NCBI RefSeq assembly: GCF_001651875.1
Contig: NZ_LNQB01000067.1
Coordinates: 55,223 to 119,222, forward strand
Origin: Sinorhizobium saheli
GTDB taxonomy: Bacteria; Pseudomonadota; Alphaproteobacteria; Rhizobiales; Rhizobiaceae
Length of the DNA stretch: 64,000 nucleotides
Direction: 5' to 3'
The notes under the pieces were generated by a model. That model was not told where the DNA came from and did not search any database. It worked only from the letters and a program-made list of their open reading frames with translations. Each line of letters starts with the position of its first letter. The first letter of the stretch is position 1. Position numbers and translations under genes: made by a program. Positions 39,316 to 48,200 of this stretch are shown here, piece after piece.

Positions 39316-42300
39316 TGTCGATCTCCGAATTCTGCATTCGCCGTCCCGTCGCCACACTGCTGATGTCCCTGGCGCTGGTGGCGGCGGGTCTCTTTGCCTA
39401 CACCGTGCTGCCCATCGCGGCGCTGCCGCGGACCGATTTCCCGGTGATCAACGTCTCCGCGACCCTGCCCGGCGCCTCCCCCGAGACGATGGCGACCTCC
39501 GTCGCAACGCCGCTCATCAAGCAGTTCAACACGATCGCCGGGATCGACAGCATCTCGACTACGAACGCGCTCGGCTCGACGTCGATCTCCATCCAGTTCG
39601 AACTCAGCCGCGATATCGACGCCGCGGCCGCCGACGTCCAGGCGGCCATTACCCGTACGCTGCGCACGCTGCCGCAGGACATGCCGTCGCCGCCGAGCTT
39701 CCGCAAGGTCAACCCCGCGGACGCGCCGGTGCTGCTCCTCGCACTGAAGAGCGACACGGTGCCGCTCACAAAGCTCGATGCCCTGGCCGAGCAGGTGATC
39801 TCACCGGCGCTGTCAACCCTCGACGGCGTTGCGGAAGTCTCGATCTTCGGCAGCCAGCAATTCGCCGTCCGCATCGAGGTCGATCCCGACGCGCTCGCCG
39901 CCCGCGGCATCTCGCTCGATGCTCTCAAGGCGGCCGTCGCGGCGGCAAACGACAATTCACCGCTCGGCACGGTGCAGTCGACCGGGCGGCAGATGACCAT
40001 CGTCGCCGACACGCAGCTCGACAATGCCGCCGCCTTCTCCAAGCTGATCGTCAAGAGCGCCGACGGCAAGGCCGTTCGGCTCGGCGACGTGGCCAGGGTC
40101 ATCGACTCGGTCGCCAACACCCAGACCGCAAGCTGGCATGACGGGTCGCGCGCCATCATCCTTGCAGTCCAGCGCCAGCCAGACGCGAATACGGTGGCCG
40201 TGGTCGACAAGGTGAAGGCGATGCTGCCCTCCTTCCGCCAGTCCCTGCCGGCGGCGGCGTCGCTCAAGATGCTCAACGACCGTTCCCAGACGGTGCGCGG
40301 CGCCGTTGAGGATGTGGAATTCACCCTCGCGATCACGATCGGGCTGGTGATCCTGGTGATCTTCCTCTTCGTCAGGCGCCTCCGGGCAACGCTCATCCCG
40401 GCCTTTGCCGTGCCGATCTCGGTCATTGCCACCTTCGCGGTCATGTATCTTTTCGGCTTCTCCATCGACAATATCTCGCTGATGGCGCTGACCCTCTCCG
40501 TCGGCCTCGTGGTCGATGATGCCATCGTCATGCTGGAGAACATCGTCCGGCACATGGAGGAAACGGGACAGGGCGCCTTCGCGGCGGCGATTGCGGCGTC
40601 GCGGGAGATCGGCTTCACCATCATCGCGATTTCGCTGTCGCTCGTCGCCGTGTTCATCCCGGTGCTGCTGATGGGCGGCGTGATCGGCCGGATCTTCAAC
40701 GAGTTCGCCGTGGTGGTGACGATTGCGATCCTCGCCTCCGCTTTCGTCTCCCTGACGCTGACACCCATGCTCGCCGCACGCCTGCCGAATGTGGCCGACG
40801 ATGACAAGGAAAGGCACGGGCTGGATGCGCTGCTCGAGCGTGGCTTCGAAGCGATGCTCCGCGGATATGAGCGCCTGCTGACGCTCTGCCTGCGCCACCG
40901 CCTCGCCGTCCTCCTCCTCCTCTTCTTCGCCACCATCGGGCTGACGATCTACCAGGTGCGGACGACGCCGAAGGGCTTCTTCCCGCAGGAGGATATCGGC
41001 CAGCTCCAGGTGACGACGCAGGCGCGCCCGGACATCTCCTTTGCGGCCATGTCGGCGCTGCAGGGGAAGGTCGAGGACGTGTTCGCCCGCTCGCCCTATG
41101 TCGCGCATGTAGCAAGCTCAGTCGGCACCGGCGGCTCGTCGGCCTCGAATTCGGGAAGGCTCTTCATCGAGTTGAAGCCGAAGAGCGACCGGCCGCCATT
41201 GCCAAGGATCCTGTCGGAACTGCGTTCGCAGCTCGGCGACATTGCCGGCATCCGCAGTTCCATCACGCCGGTCCAGAACCTCTCCGTCGGTGCGCGCAGC
41301 TCCGCCAGCCAATACCAGCTCGTCGTGCAGAGCCTGAACCAGGGCTTGATGAACGGCTGGGCCGACAAGTTGACGGAAGCGATGCGGCGGGACCGTGCCT
41401 TCTTCACCGACGTCAACTCCGACCTGCAGAACAATGCGCCGCAGGCGGAGCTGGTGATAGACCGCGACAAGGCGGCCGCACTCGGCATCACGGCGGACGT
41501 GCTGCGCTCGACGCTTTATGGCGGCTTCGGCTCAGAGCAGATCTCGACCATCTACACTTCCGGCGACAGCTACGAGGTGATCATGGAACTCGATCCGGCG
41601 AAAAACTGGCCGCCATCGGCGCTCGCCGAATTGCAGGTGCCGACCGCCGACAACAAGCTGGTGCCGCTCGGCGCATTCGCCCGCATCGACACTTCCCCCG
41701 GGCCGCTCACCGTCAACCAGCTCGGGCAGCTGCCGGCCGTCACCATCTCCTACAACCTGCCCACCGGGGTGGCGCTCGGCGACAGCGTCAGCGAGATCGG
41801 CCGTCTGAAGAGCGAGATCGGCATGCCGTCGGAGGTCACGACGCGCTATTACGGCACGGCGCAACTCTTTCAGGATGCGATGTCCAACCAGGCCTGGCTG
41901 ATCCTCGCAGCGATCCTCACCATCTATATCGTTCTCGGCATTCTCTACGAGAGCTTCATCCATCCGCTGACGATCCTTTCCGGCCTGCCTTCGGCGGCCT
42001 CGGGAGCGCTGGTCGCGATCAGGCTCGCCGGCTTCGACCTGTCGATCATCGCGGTCATCGGCCTTCTGATGCTCATCGGCATCGTGAAGAAGAACGCAAT
42101 CATGATGATCGACGTGGCACTCTCACTCGAGCGCGCCGGCATGGCCCCCACTGAGGCGATCCAGCGGGCCTGCCTGATGCGCTTCCGGCCGATCATGATG
42201 ACCTCGCTCGCAGCACTGATGGGCACGCTTCCGATCGCGCTCGGCAGCGGCGCCAGCGCCGAACTGCGCCAGCCGCTCGGCGTCGCCGTGGTCGGCGGCC

Positions 42301-42425
42301 TCCTCGTCTCGCAGCCGCTAACGCTCTTCGTCACGCCGGTGATCTATCTCTACATGGAAAAGCTTGCCGAAGGCCTCAGTCTGCTGTTCTCCCCTCGGCC
42401 GCGACGACGCATGGTGGCCTCGTGA
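39315..42425 (+). CDS. RND-family inner-membrane efflux pump (MdtB/MdtC/AcrB type)
   Basis: The product (1036 residues) has RND architecture: a first helix, a large porter loop, helices 2-6, a second loop and helices 8-12. RND motifs include FLRRLRATLIPA-like (VFLFVRRLRATLIPAFAVP) near residue 350, SVGLVVDDAIVMLEN near 400 (proton-relay Asp), and RPIMMTSLAALMGTLPIAL near residue 957. It expels drugs, bile-salt-like or plant compounds by proton exchange. No outer-membrane factor gene is next to it. Confidence 0.95.
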   Translation: MSISEFCIRRPVATLLMSLALVAAGLFAYTVLPIAALPRTDFPVINVSATLPGASPETMATSVATPLIKQFNTIAGIDSISTTNALGSTSISIQFELSRDIDAAAADVQAAITRTLRTLPQDMPSPPSFRKVNPADAPVLLLALKSDTVPLTKLDALAEQVISPALSTLDGVAEVSIFGSQQFAVRIEVDPDALAARGISLDALKAAVAAANDNSPLGTVQSTGRQMTIVADTQLDNAAAFSKLIVKSADGKAVRLGDVARVIDSVANTQTASWHDGSRAIILAVQRQPDANTVAVVDKVKAMLPSFRQSLPAAASLKMLNDRSQTVRGAVEDVEFTLAITIGLVILVIFLFVRRLRATLIPAFAVPISVIATFAVMYLFGFSIDNISLMALTLSVGLVVDDAIVMLENIVRHMEETGQGAFAAAIAASREIGFTIIAISLSLVAVFIPVLLMGGVIGRIFNEFAVVVTIAILASAFVSLTLTPMLAARLPNVADDDKERHGLDALLERGFEAMLRGYERLLTLCLRHRLAVLLLLFFATIGLTIYQVRTTPKGFFPQEDIGQLQVTTQARPDISFAAMSALQGKVEDVFARSPYVAHVASSVGTGGSSASNSGRLFIELKPKSDRPPLPRILSELRSQLGDIAGIRSSITPVQNLSVGARSSASQYQLVVQSLNQGLMNGWADKLTEAMRRDRAFFTDVNSDLQNNAPQAELVIDRDKAAALGITADVLRSTLYGGFGSEQISTIYTSGDSYEVIMELDPAKNWPPSALAELQVPTADNKLVPLGAFARIDTSPGPLTVNQLGQLPAVTISYNLPTGVALGDSVSEIGRLKSEIGMPSEVTTRYYGTAQLFQDAMSNQAWLILAAILTIYIVLGILYESFIHPLTILSGLPSAASGALVAIRLAGFDLSIIAVIGLLMLIGIVKKNAIMMIDVALSLERAGMAPTEAIQRACLMRFRPIMMTSLAALMGTLPIALGSGASAELRQPLGVAVVGGLLVSQPLTLFVTPVIYLYMEKLAEGLSLLFSPRPRRRMVAS

Positions 42426-42534
42426 TCGGGCGATCGCGCGACTGATAAATCCGGTCACGCATTTTTTCTCCCCCCTGTCGGCATGGGCGCTGCCGGAACG
42501 TCTTCAGCACATGACGACACGAAGGAGGTCCTCC

Positions 42535-43017
42535 ATGCCCAAGATCATCTCCAACCTCTGGTTCGCGAAGGACGCGCGCGAAGCGGTCGAGTTTTACGTC
42601 TCGGTCATTCCCAATTCCACCGCCGGCGCTTCGACGACGGTGCCGGCCGACACGCCGAGCGGACCGCCGGGCAGCGTCCAGGTGATCGCGTTCAAGCTCG
42701 GCGACCAGAATTTCATTGCGCTCGAGGCCGGTCCGTTCGATCCGTTCAACCATGCCTTCTCGATATTGGTCGAGTGCGACAGCCAGGCGGAGATCGACCG
42801 CATCTGGGACGCATTCATTGCCAATGGCGGCGAGCCCGAGCAATGCGGCTGGCTCAAGGACCGCTGGGGCCTCTCCTGGCAGATCGTCCCGCGGGCGCTT
42901 GGCGAGATGATCGCGGGTACCGATCGCGAAGCGGCGAAGCGCGCGACGGAAGCGATGCTCGGCATGGTGAAGCTCGCCATCGCCGCACTCGAGCGGGCCT
43001 ATCGCGGCGAGCCGTGA
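42535..43017 (+). CDS. VOC-superfamily (PhnB/3-demethylubiquinone methyltransferase-like) protein
   Basis: This 160-residue protein has the pattern ISNLWFAKDAREAVEFYVSVIPNS at the start and WGLSWQIVPRALGEM near residue 115, as in the PhnB-like vicinal-oxygen-chelate family. Function of these proteins is mostly unknown; the methyltransferase label is historical. GGAGG precedes the ATG. Confidence 0.88.
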   Translation: MPKIISNLWFAKDAREAVEFYVSVIPNSTAGASTTVPADTPSGPPGSVQVIAFKLGDQNFIALEAGPFDPFNHAFSILVECDSQAEIDRIWDAFIANGGEPEQCGWLKDRWGLSWQIVPRALGEMIAGTDREAAKRATEAMLGMVKLAIAALERAYRGEP

Positions 43018-43165
43018 TCGCGCTCGGCGCAGAGCACACGCCCGCGATCACGACTTCGTGGCTGCGGGCGGGCTGCGGCCGGGTTATCATCACGTCTCAG
43101 CGAACTCGCCTTGCCTTCGCGCATGTCGTCCCGGCCGCAAGGCTCGAACGGAAGGAGAGACCCCG

Positions 43166-44083
43166 ATGGCCATCACCCGGCGCGCCGTCGTTCAGGGGCT
43201 CGGTTTCGGCTTGTCGCTGCCGCTCGTGCCGCGGGTCGCGGCCGGCCAGTCGGCCGACCTCCTCACCCGGCCCATTCCGAAGAGCGGCGAGCCGATGCCG
43301 GTCGTCGGCCTCGGCACCTGGATCACGTTCAACGTCGGGGACGATCCCGTCCTGAAGGACGAATGCGCCGCCGTCATCGCCGCCTTCTTCGAAGGCGGCG
43401 GCCGCATGATCGATTCCTCGCCGATGTATGGATCGTCCCAGCCGACGATCGGCTACGGGCTGCGCAAGCTCGGCTATCCCGAACGGCTGTTTTCGGCCGA
43501 GAAGGTCTGGATATCCGACCCGGATGAGGGAGCCGCGCAGCTCGAGGCATCCCGCGCCTATTGGGGTGTGGCGAAATTCGATCTCATGCAGGTCCATAAT
43601 CTCGTGTCCTGGGAAGACCATCTGCCCGCCCTCTTCGACAGGAAGGCGGCGGGGCAATTGCGCTATGTCGGGATAACGACGTCGGAAGGGCGCAGGCACC
43701 GCGAGATCGAGCGCGTCATGGCCAATGAGCCGATCGATTTCGTGCAGATCACCTACAACATCCTCGACCGCGAGGTCGAGGACCGCATCCTGCCGTTGGC
43801 GCGGGACAAGGGCATAGCCGTCATCGTTAACCGCCCCTTCCGGCAGGGCGCGTTGATCCGGCGGTTCGAGGATGCGCCGCTGCCCGATTGGGCGGCGGAA
43901 ACGGGTGCCCGCAGTTGGGCGCAGTTCCTCCTGAAATTCATCATCTCGCATCCGGCCGTCACCTGCGCCATACCCGCGACCACGCGCGCTGACCATGTGC
44001 GCGAGAATCTCGATACGGCAAGAGGCGTTCTGCCGGACGAGAAGATGCGCCGGCGCATGGTCGACTATGCGGAAGCGCTTTGA
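43166..44083 (+). CDS. Exported aldo/keto reductase with Tat-type signal
   Basis: The product (305 residues) starts with a twin-arginine leader (MAITRRAVVQGLGFGLSLPL, then a cleavage-like VAAG region), so it may be periplasmic. The AKR barrel follows with GLGTWITF near residue 49, the catalytic-type DSSPMYGSS, and GITTSEGRRHREIERV. AKRs reduce carbonyls with NADPH; an exported NADPH enzyme needs a cofactor-bound fold before export, which Tat allows. The signal is inferred from sequence. Confidence 0.85.
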   Translation: MAITRRAVVQGLGFGLSLPLVPRVAAGQSADLLTRPIPKSGEPMPVVGLGTWITFNVGDDPVLKDECAAVIAAFFEGGGRMIDSSPMYGSSQPTIGYGLRKLGYPERLFSAEKVWISDPDEGAAQLEASRAYWGVAKFDLMQVHNLVSWEDHLPALFDRKAAGQLRYVGITTSEGRRHREIERVMANEPIDFVQITYNILDREVEDRILPLARDKGIAVIVNRPFRQGALIRRFEDAPLPDWAAETGARSWAQFLLKFIISHPAVTCAIPATTRADHVRENLDTARGVLPDEKMRRRMVDYAEAL

Positions 44084-44121
44084 AGGCGCAGAACGCAGAC
44101 CGTAGGGATGGGCAGAGGCTG

Positions 44122-44781
44122 ATGTCCGATTGGGCGACCTACAGGCTCGCGGATTTCCTGATGTTCTCGCCGCGCGTCTACTTCCGCCTGATCGAACGCT
44201 ACAATCAGGACCTGTGGCCGCTGCAACTCGTTTTCGTCGCCGGCGCCCTCGTCGTTCTTTTCGCAATCGCGGCGCGCGCCCGGCGCGCCCGCGCCGCGGC
44301 GCTGGCGATCCTTGCGGCGGCCTGGGTCTTCTGCGCCTGGCAATTCCTGTGGCTGCGCTACGCCACCATCAATTGGGCAATGTCCTACGTCGCGGCCCCG
44401 TTCCTGCTGCAAGCCCTCTTGCTGCTTCTCGCGATCCGGCTGACGGACCGCGTACCCATGCCCGCAGGGAGACTGCGCCGTAGCGGCGGCCTCGGCCTCA
44501 TGGCCTTCGGCGCGCTCTTCTATCCCTTCCTGCCCCTGCTTTCTGGCCGCGCCCCCGGAACGGCCGAGACCTTCGCCATGATGCCGGACCCGACCGTCGC
44601 GGCGACGCTTGGCGCCCTCCTGGCACAGACGCGGCAGAAACTCTGGCTGCTCGTACCGATCCCAGTTCTGTGGTGCGGCTTCAGCGGCCTCACCCTCCTG
44701 GCGCTGAAAGACGCCGGCGCATGGGCGCCGCTCGCCGTCATCGTCGCCACCTTCGTGGCCCTCGCCGCGGCAAGGCGATGA
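44122..44781 (+). CDS. DUF6064-like membrane protein
   Basis: This 219-residue polytopic protein has about six hydrophobic segments and begins MSDWATYRLADFLMFSPRVYFRL; the YRLADFLMFSPR..YFRLIERYN motif is typical of the DUF6064 family. Function unknown. I choose ATG 44122; an earlier in-frame start adds a charged, non-membrane tail overlapping the reductase gene. Confidence 0.8.
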   Translation: MSDWATYRLADFLMFSPRVYFRLIERYNQDLWPLQLVFVAGALVVLFAIAARARRARAAALAILAAAWVFCAWQFLWLRYATINWAMSYVAAPFLLQALLLLLAIRLTDRVPMPAGRLRRSGGLGLMAFGALFYPFLPLLSGRAPGTAETFAMMPDPTVAATLGALLAQTRQKLWLLVPIPVLWCGFSGLTLLALKDAGAWAPLAVIVATFVALAAARR

Positions 44782-44796
44782 CCTTGCCGCACGTCG

Positions 44797-45696
44797 TCAC
44801 TCCTTCACCGCCCCCGTCATCGACGAGACGTAGTAGTCGACGAAGAACGAGTAGAGGATGACCACGGGCAGCGAACCGAACAGCGCCCCCGCCATCAGCG
44901 CGCCCCATTCGAAGACGTCGCCGCGCACCAGTTCCGTCAGCACCCCGACCGGCACCGTCTTGTTCTCCGACGACTGGATGAAGGTCAGCGCATAGATGAA
45001 CTCGTTCCACGACAGCGTGAAGGCGAAGATGCCGGCCGAGATCAGCCCCGGCACCGCGAGCGGCAGGACGATCCTGACGAGGATCTGCCAGCGCGTCGCC
45101 CCGTCGACCAGCGCGCTTTCCTCGAGCTCGAACGGGATCGAGCGGAAATAGCCCATCAGCAGCCAGGTGCAGAAGGGGATGAGGAAGGTCGGATAGGTGA
45201 AGATCAGCGCCAGCTTGGAATCGTAGATGCCGAACTTGAACACGATAAGCGCCAGCGGAATGAACAGGATCGACGGCGGCACCAGATAGGCGAGAAAGAT
45301 CATCAGCCCGACCGGCCGCGAGCCGGTGAAGCGCACCCGCTCGATCGCATAGGCCGCGAAGATCGACGCCGCGAGCGAGAGGATGGTCGAGCCGAGGGCG
45401 ACGAGCATCGTGTTCCACAGCCAGCCGGGATAGGAGGTCTCGAAGAGCAGGTACTTGATGTGGTCGAGCGTCGGCCCGACCACCCAGAACGGGCTGTAGT
45501 TGTTGTAGTCGGTGAGCTGCGAATTCGGCTTCACCGCCGTGATCGCCATCCAGTAGAACGGGAAGAGCAGCACGAAGACGAAGACCGCCATCGGCAGGTA
45601 AAGGGTGACGATCCGGCGCGGCAGGCGGTTGAGATAGCTCATGCCCTCGGCGGTATCGGTGAGGACCTCGTCTTGCGTTCTTACGGTCGTGTTCAT
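44797..45696 (-). CDS. ABC sugar-type transporter permease (MalG family)
   Basis: The product (299 residues) has six hydrophobic segments and the EAA loop ESALVDGATRWQILVRIVLP near residue 200, which contacts the ATPase. It is the second permease of the carbohydrate ABC transporter at 44.8-49.3 kb, with GGAGGAT before the start. Ligand unknown; associated dehydrogenases suggest a sugar acid or polyol. Confidence 0.93.
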   Translation of the reverse strand: MNTTVRTQDEVLTDTAEGMSYLNRLPRRIVTLYLPMAVFVFVLLFPFYWMAITAVKPNSQLTDYNNYSPFWVVGPTLDHIKYLLFETSYPGWLWNTMLVALGSTILSLAASIFAAYAIERVRFTGSRPVGLMIFLAYLVPPSILFIPLALIVFKFGIYDSKLALIFTYPTFLIPFCTWLLMGYFRSIPFELEESALVDGATRWQILVRIVLPLAVPGLISAGIFAFTLSWNEFIYALTFIQSSENKTVPVGVLTELVRGDVFEWGALMAGALFGSLPVVILYSFFVDYYVSSMTGAVKE

Positions 45697-45711
45697 CTTA
45701 TCCTCCCGATC

Positions 45712-46644
45712 TCAGTCCTGTCCGCCCTGCTGCCATTTGCGACGCTGCAGGCCGAAGAAGCTGAACATGATGGCGGCGAGCAGGAAGGGGATCATGGCGA
45801 CCGCGATCGCCGCTCCTTCGCCGAGCTGGCCGCCGGGAATGCCGCGCTGGAAGGAGAGCGTCGCCATCAGATGCGTCGCATTCACCGGTCCGCCCTTGGT
45901 CAGCACGTAGATGAGCTGGAAATCGGTGAAGGTGAAGAGCACCGAGAAGGTCATCACGACGGCGATGATCGGCGTCAGCATCGGCAGGGTCACATAGCGG
46001 AAACGCTGCCAGCTGGTGGCGCCGTCGAGTGAGGCCGCCTCCTGCAGCGATGCCGGGATCGTCTGCAGGCCGGCGAGCAGCGAGATCGCCACGAAGGGAA
46101 TGCCGCGCCAGACATTGGCGGCAATGACGGAGGCGCGCGCGTTGGTCGGGTCACCGAGGAAGTTGATCGGCCCGTCGATCAGGCCGATCTGCATCAGCGA
46201 CCATGAGATGATCGAGAACTGTGAGTCGTAGATCCACCAGAAGGCGAGCGCCGACAGCACCGTCGGCACAACCCAGGGGAGAAGCACGATCGCCCGGAAG
46301 AAGGACTTGAACGGCAGGTTTTCGTTCAGGAGCAGCGCCAGCCAGAGGCCGAGCACGAATTTTAGGATCGACGCCACGAAGGTGTAGAGCAGCGTGTTGA
46401 AGACCGAGAGCCAGAAGACCGAGTCCCGCGCCAGGAACTCGTAGTTCTCGAGCCCGATGAAGATGCCGTCGCGGCCGATGCGCGTATCGGTGAAGCCGAG
46501 CCAGACGCCGAGCCCCAGCGGATAGGTGAGGAAGCAGATGAGAAACACGGCGGCCGGCAGCATGAACAGGAAGCCGAGCACATTGTTGTTCTGCATCAGC
46601 GAAGCCATGGCGGATGGCGGCTTTCCGGACGACGTGATGGACAT
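45712..46644 (-). CDS. ABC sugar-type transporter permease (MalF family)
   Basis: This 310-residue permease has six hydrophobic segments and the EAA loop EAASLDGATSWQRFRYVTLP near residue 220. It pairs with the MalG-type protein 15 nt downstream. Start chosen at ATG 46644 after GGAGAA; an upstream in-frame start would add about 33 poorly conserved residues and run through the hairpin region. Confidence 0.92.
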   Translation of the reverse strand: MSITSSGKPPSAMASLMQNNNVLGFLFMLPAAVFLICFLTYPLGLGVWLGFTDTRIGRDGIFIGLENYEFLARDSVFWLSVFNTLLYTFVASILKFVLGLWLALLLNENLPFKSFFRAIVLLPWVVPTVLSALAFWWIYDSQFSIISWSLMQIGLIDGPINFLGDPTNARASVIAANVWRGIPFVAISLLAGLQTIPASLQEAASLDGATSWQRFRYVTLPMLTPIIAVVMTFSVLFTFTDFQLIYVLTKGGPVNATHLMATLSFQRGIPGGQLGEGAAIAVAMIPFLLAAIMFSFFGLQRRKWQQGGQD

Positions 46645-46679
46645 CGAAATTCTCCGGCCAAGAATGGGTTTAGAAATGG

Positions 46680-46738
46680 GGCCGGCGGCTCTTACCGCCG
46701 GCCTTGTCGATAGTCGTGGCGGCCGATATGCCGCCACG
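46680..46738 (-). promoter_or_regulatory. Two strong stem-loops between binding-protein and MalF genes
   Basis: GGCCGGCGG (46680-46688) with CCGCCGGCC (46695-46703), and CGTGGCGGC (46715-46723) with GCCGCCACG (46730-46738), each 9 bp with a 6-base loop. Both lie directly after the binding-protein stop. Similar hairpins protect or partly terminate the highly expressed binding-protein transcript in many ABC operons. Confidence 0.7.
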
Positions 46739-46743
46739 AGCAA

Positions 46744-48048
46744 TCAGACGCGATAATAGCGGTTGGCCCGCCGTTCGGCCTCGATGATCGCGTCCTCCGG
46801 CGACATCTGGCCCGTCACCGCGGTGGCGAACATGTCGACGAGCACGTAGTCCGCCATGACGCCTGCGGACGCCGCGCCGAGCGGGCCGGCGTAGCCGTTC
46901 GGACGCAAGGTCTCGGAAGCCCGCGCATAGGGCGCGTGGATCGGGTCGGAGGTCCAGACCGGGTTATTGGCGAAGGCCTTCAGCGGCTGGCAGCAATAGG
47001 CGCTCGAACCTTCGATCCAGGCGTTCATCTGGTCGGCCTCCATCATGTACTTGATGTAGGCCTTCGCCGCTTCCGGATACTTGCTGTGGTTGAAGAGCAG
47101 GATCGAGCTCGTCTGATGAAGCTCGACGCTCTGGCCGACCGGACCGACCGGGAAGTTGGTGGTGCGGATATCCGCTGCGAGCTCCGCAAGCGCCGGGTCC
47201 TTCTTGGCCGCGTAGTAGAGCGAGACGCCGTTCGCCGTCAGCGACACCTGGCCGGCGAGGAAGGCGCGGTTGTTGTTGATGTCGAGCCAGCTCTCGGTGC
47301 CCGGTATGAAGGTCTCGTAGAGCTGCTTGGCATAGTTGACCGCGGCGAGCGTCTCCGGGCTGTTGATGGTCACCTTGCCGCTTTCGTCGACCATCTTGCC
47401 GCCGTGGCTCCACAGCAGCCAGTGGGCATAGTTGTTGCCGTCGCCGACCGCCTTGCCGTGCGGGAAGCCGGCCGGGGTGCCCTTGGCCTTCAGCGCCTTG
47501 CAAAGCTCGAGGAAGCCTGCGGTATCCTTGGGGAATTCGCTGAAGCCCGCCGCCTTCATGTGGCTGTCGCGGTAGCAGACGGCGTTACCGATCGCCGTCA
47601 GCGGCATGGCGATGAACTTGTCGCCGCGGGTGGCATAGCCCTTGAGGCCGTCATACCAACCGCCATATTTTTCGCCGAGATAGTTGGCGAGCTCGGTGAC
47701 GTCGACGAGCTTGTCGGGATATTGATGGGCATCGTCGAACCAGCACATCACCATGTCCGGGCCCGAGCCGACATTCGCGGCAACCGCCGCCTTCGGGCGG
47801 ATGTCCTCCCAGCTTTCCTTGTCGATGCGGACCTCGACGCCGGTCGCCTCGGTGAACTTCTTCGTGTTGGCGAGCCAGGCGTCCTCGTCGCCCTTGACGA
47901 AGGGCGTCCAGCGAAGAAGCCTGAGGCTCGCCCCTTCCTCGGGCTTGTAGCTCGGCTCCGCCTGCGCGAAGGACGGGCGGATGCCAAGGCCCGCGGCGCC
48001 CGCAAGCGCGGCGGAGGCGGCGAGAAAATCACGTCTTCTTATCGGCAT
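46744..48048 (-). CDS. ABC sugar-type transporter substrate-binding protein
   Basis: The product (434 residues) has a Tat-like leader (MPIRRRDFLAASAALAGAAG, with RRRDF) and a SBP fold of the extracellular sugar-binding type (ATGVEVRIDKESWEDIRPK, GGKMVDESGKVTINSP near residue 225). It captures the ligand in the periplasm. ATG 48048 follows GGAGGAG at the expected spacing; the longer frame is unlikely. Confidence 0.93.
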   Translation of the reverse strand: MPIRRRDFLAASAALAGAAGLGIRPSFAQAEPSYKPEEGASLRLLRWTPFVKGDEDAWLANTKKFTEATGVEVRIDKESWEDIRPKAAVAANVGSGPDMVMCWFDDAHQYPDKLVDVTELANYLGEKYGGWYDGLKGYATRGDKFIAMPLTAIGNAVCYRDSHMKAAGFSEFPKDTAGFLELCKALKAKGTPAGFPHGKAVGDGNNYAHWLLWSHGGKMVDESGKVTINSPETLAAVNYAKQLYETFIPGTESWLDINNNRAFLAGQVSLTANGVSLYYAAKKDPALAELAADIRTTNFPVGPVGQSVELHQTSSILLFNHSKYPEAAKAYIKYMMEADQMNAWIEGSSAYCCQPLKAFANNPVWTSDPIHAPYARASETLRPNGYAGPLGAASAGVMADYVLVDMFATAVTGQMSPEDAIIEAERRANRYYRV

Positions 48049-48159
48049 TTGGTACTCCTCCTTGAGAGCGGGAGCATCTTCTTCCGGCATTCACCGTCCC
48101 GCGGGGCGAATGCTTTGATGGCGATGCCCGGCGACTTACCCGGCATCCTGGCCGCGGCG

Positions 48160-48188
48160 CCCGGAGAAGGCTCCTCCCCTTCTCCGGG
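48160..48188 (-). promoter_or_regulatory. Strong 11-bp hairpin between the ATPase and binding-protein genes
   Basis: CCCGGAGAAGG (48160-48170) pairs with CCTTCTCCGGG (48178-48188), loop of 7. It lies 12 nt beyond the ATPase stop and could partly terminate or stabilise mRNA upstream of the binding-protein gene. Confidence 0.65.
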
Positions 48189-48200
48189 CCCGCCCGCGCG

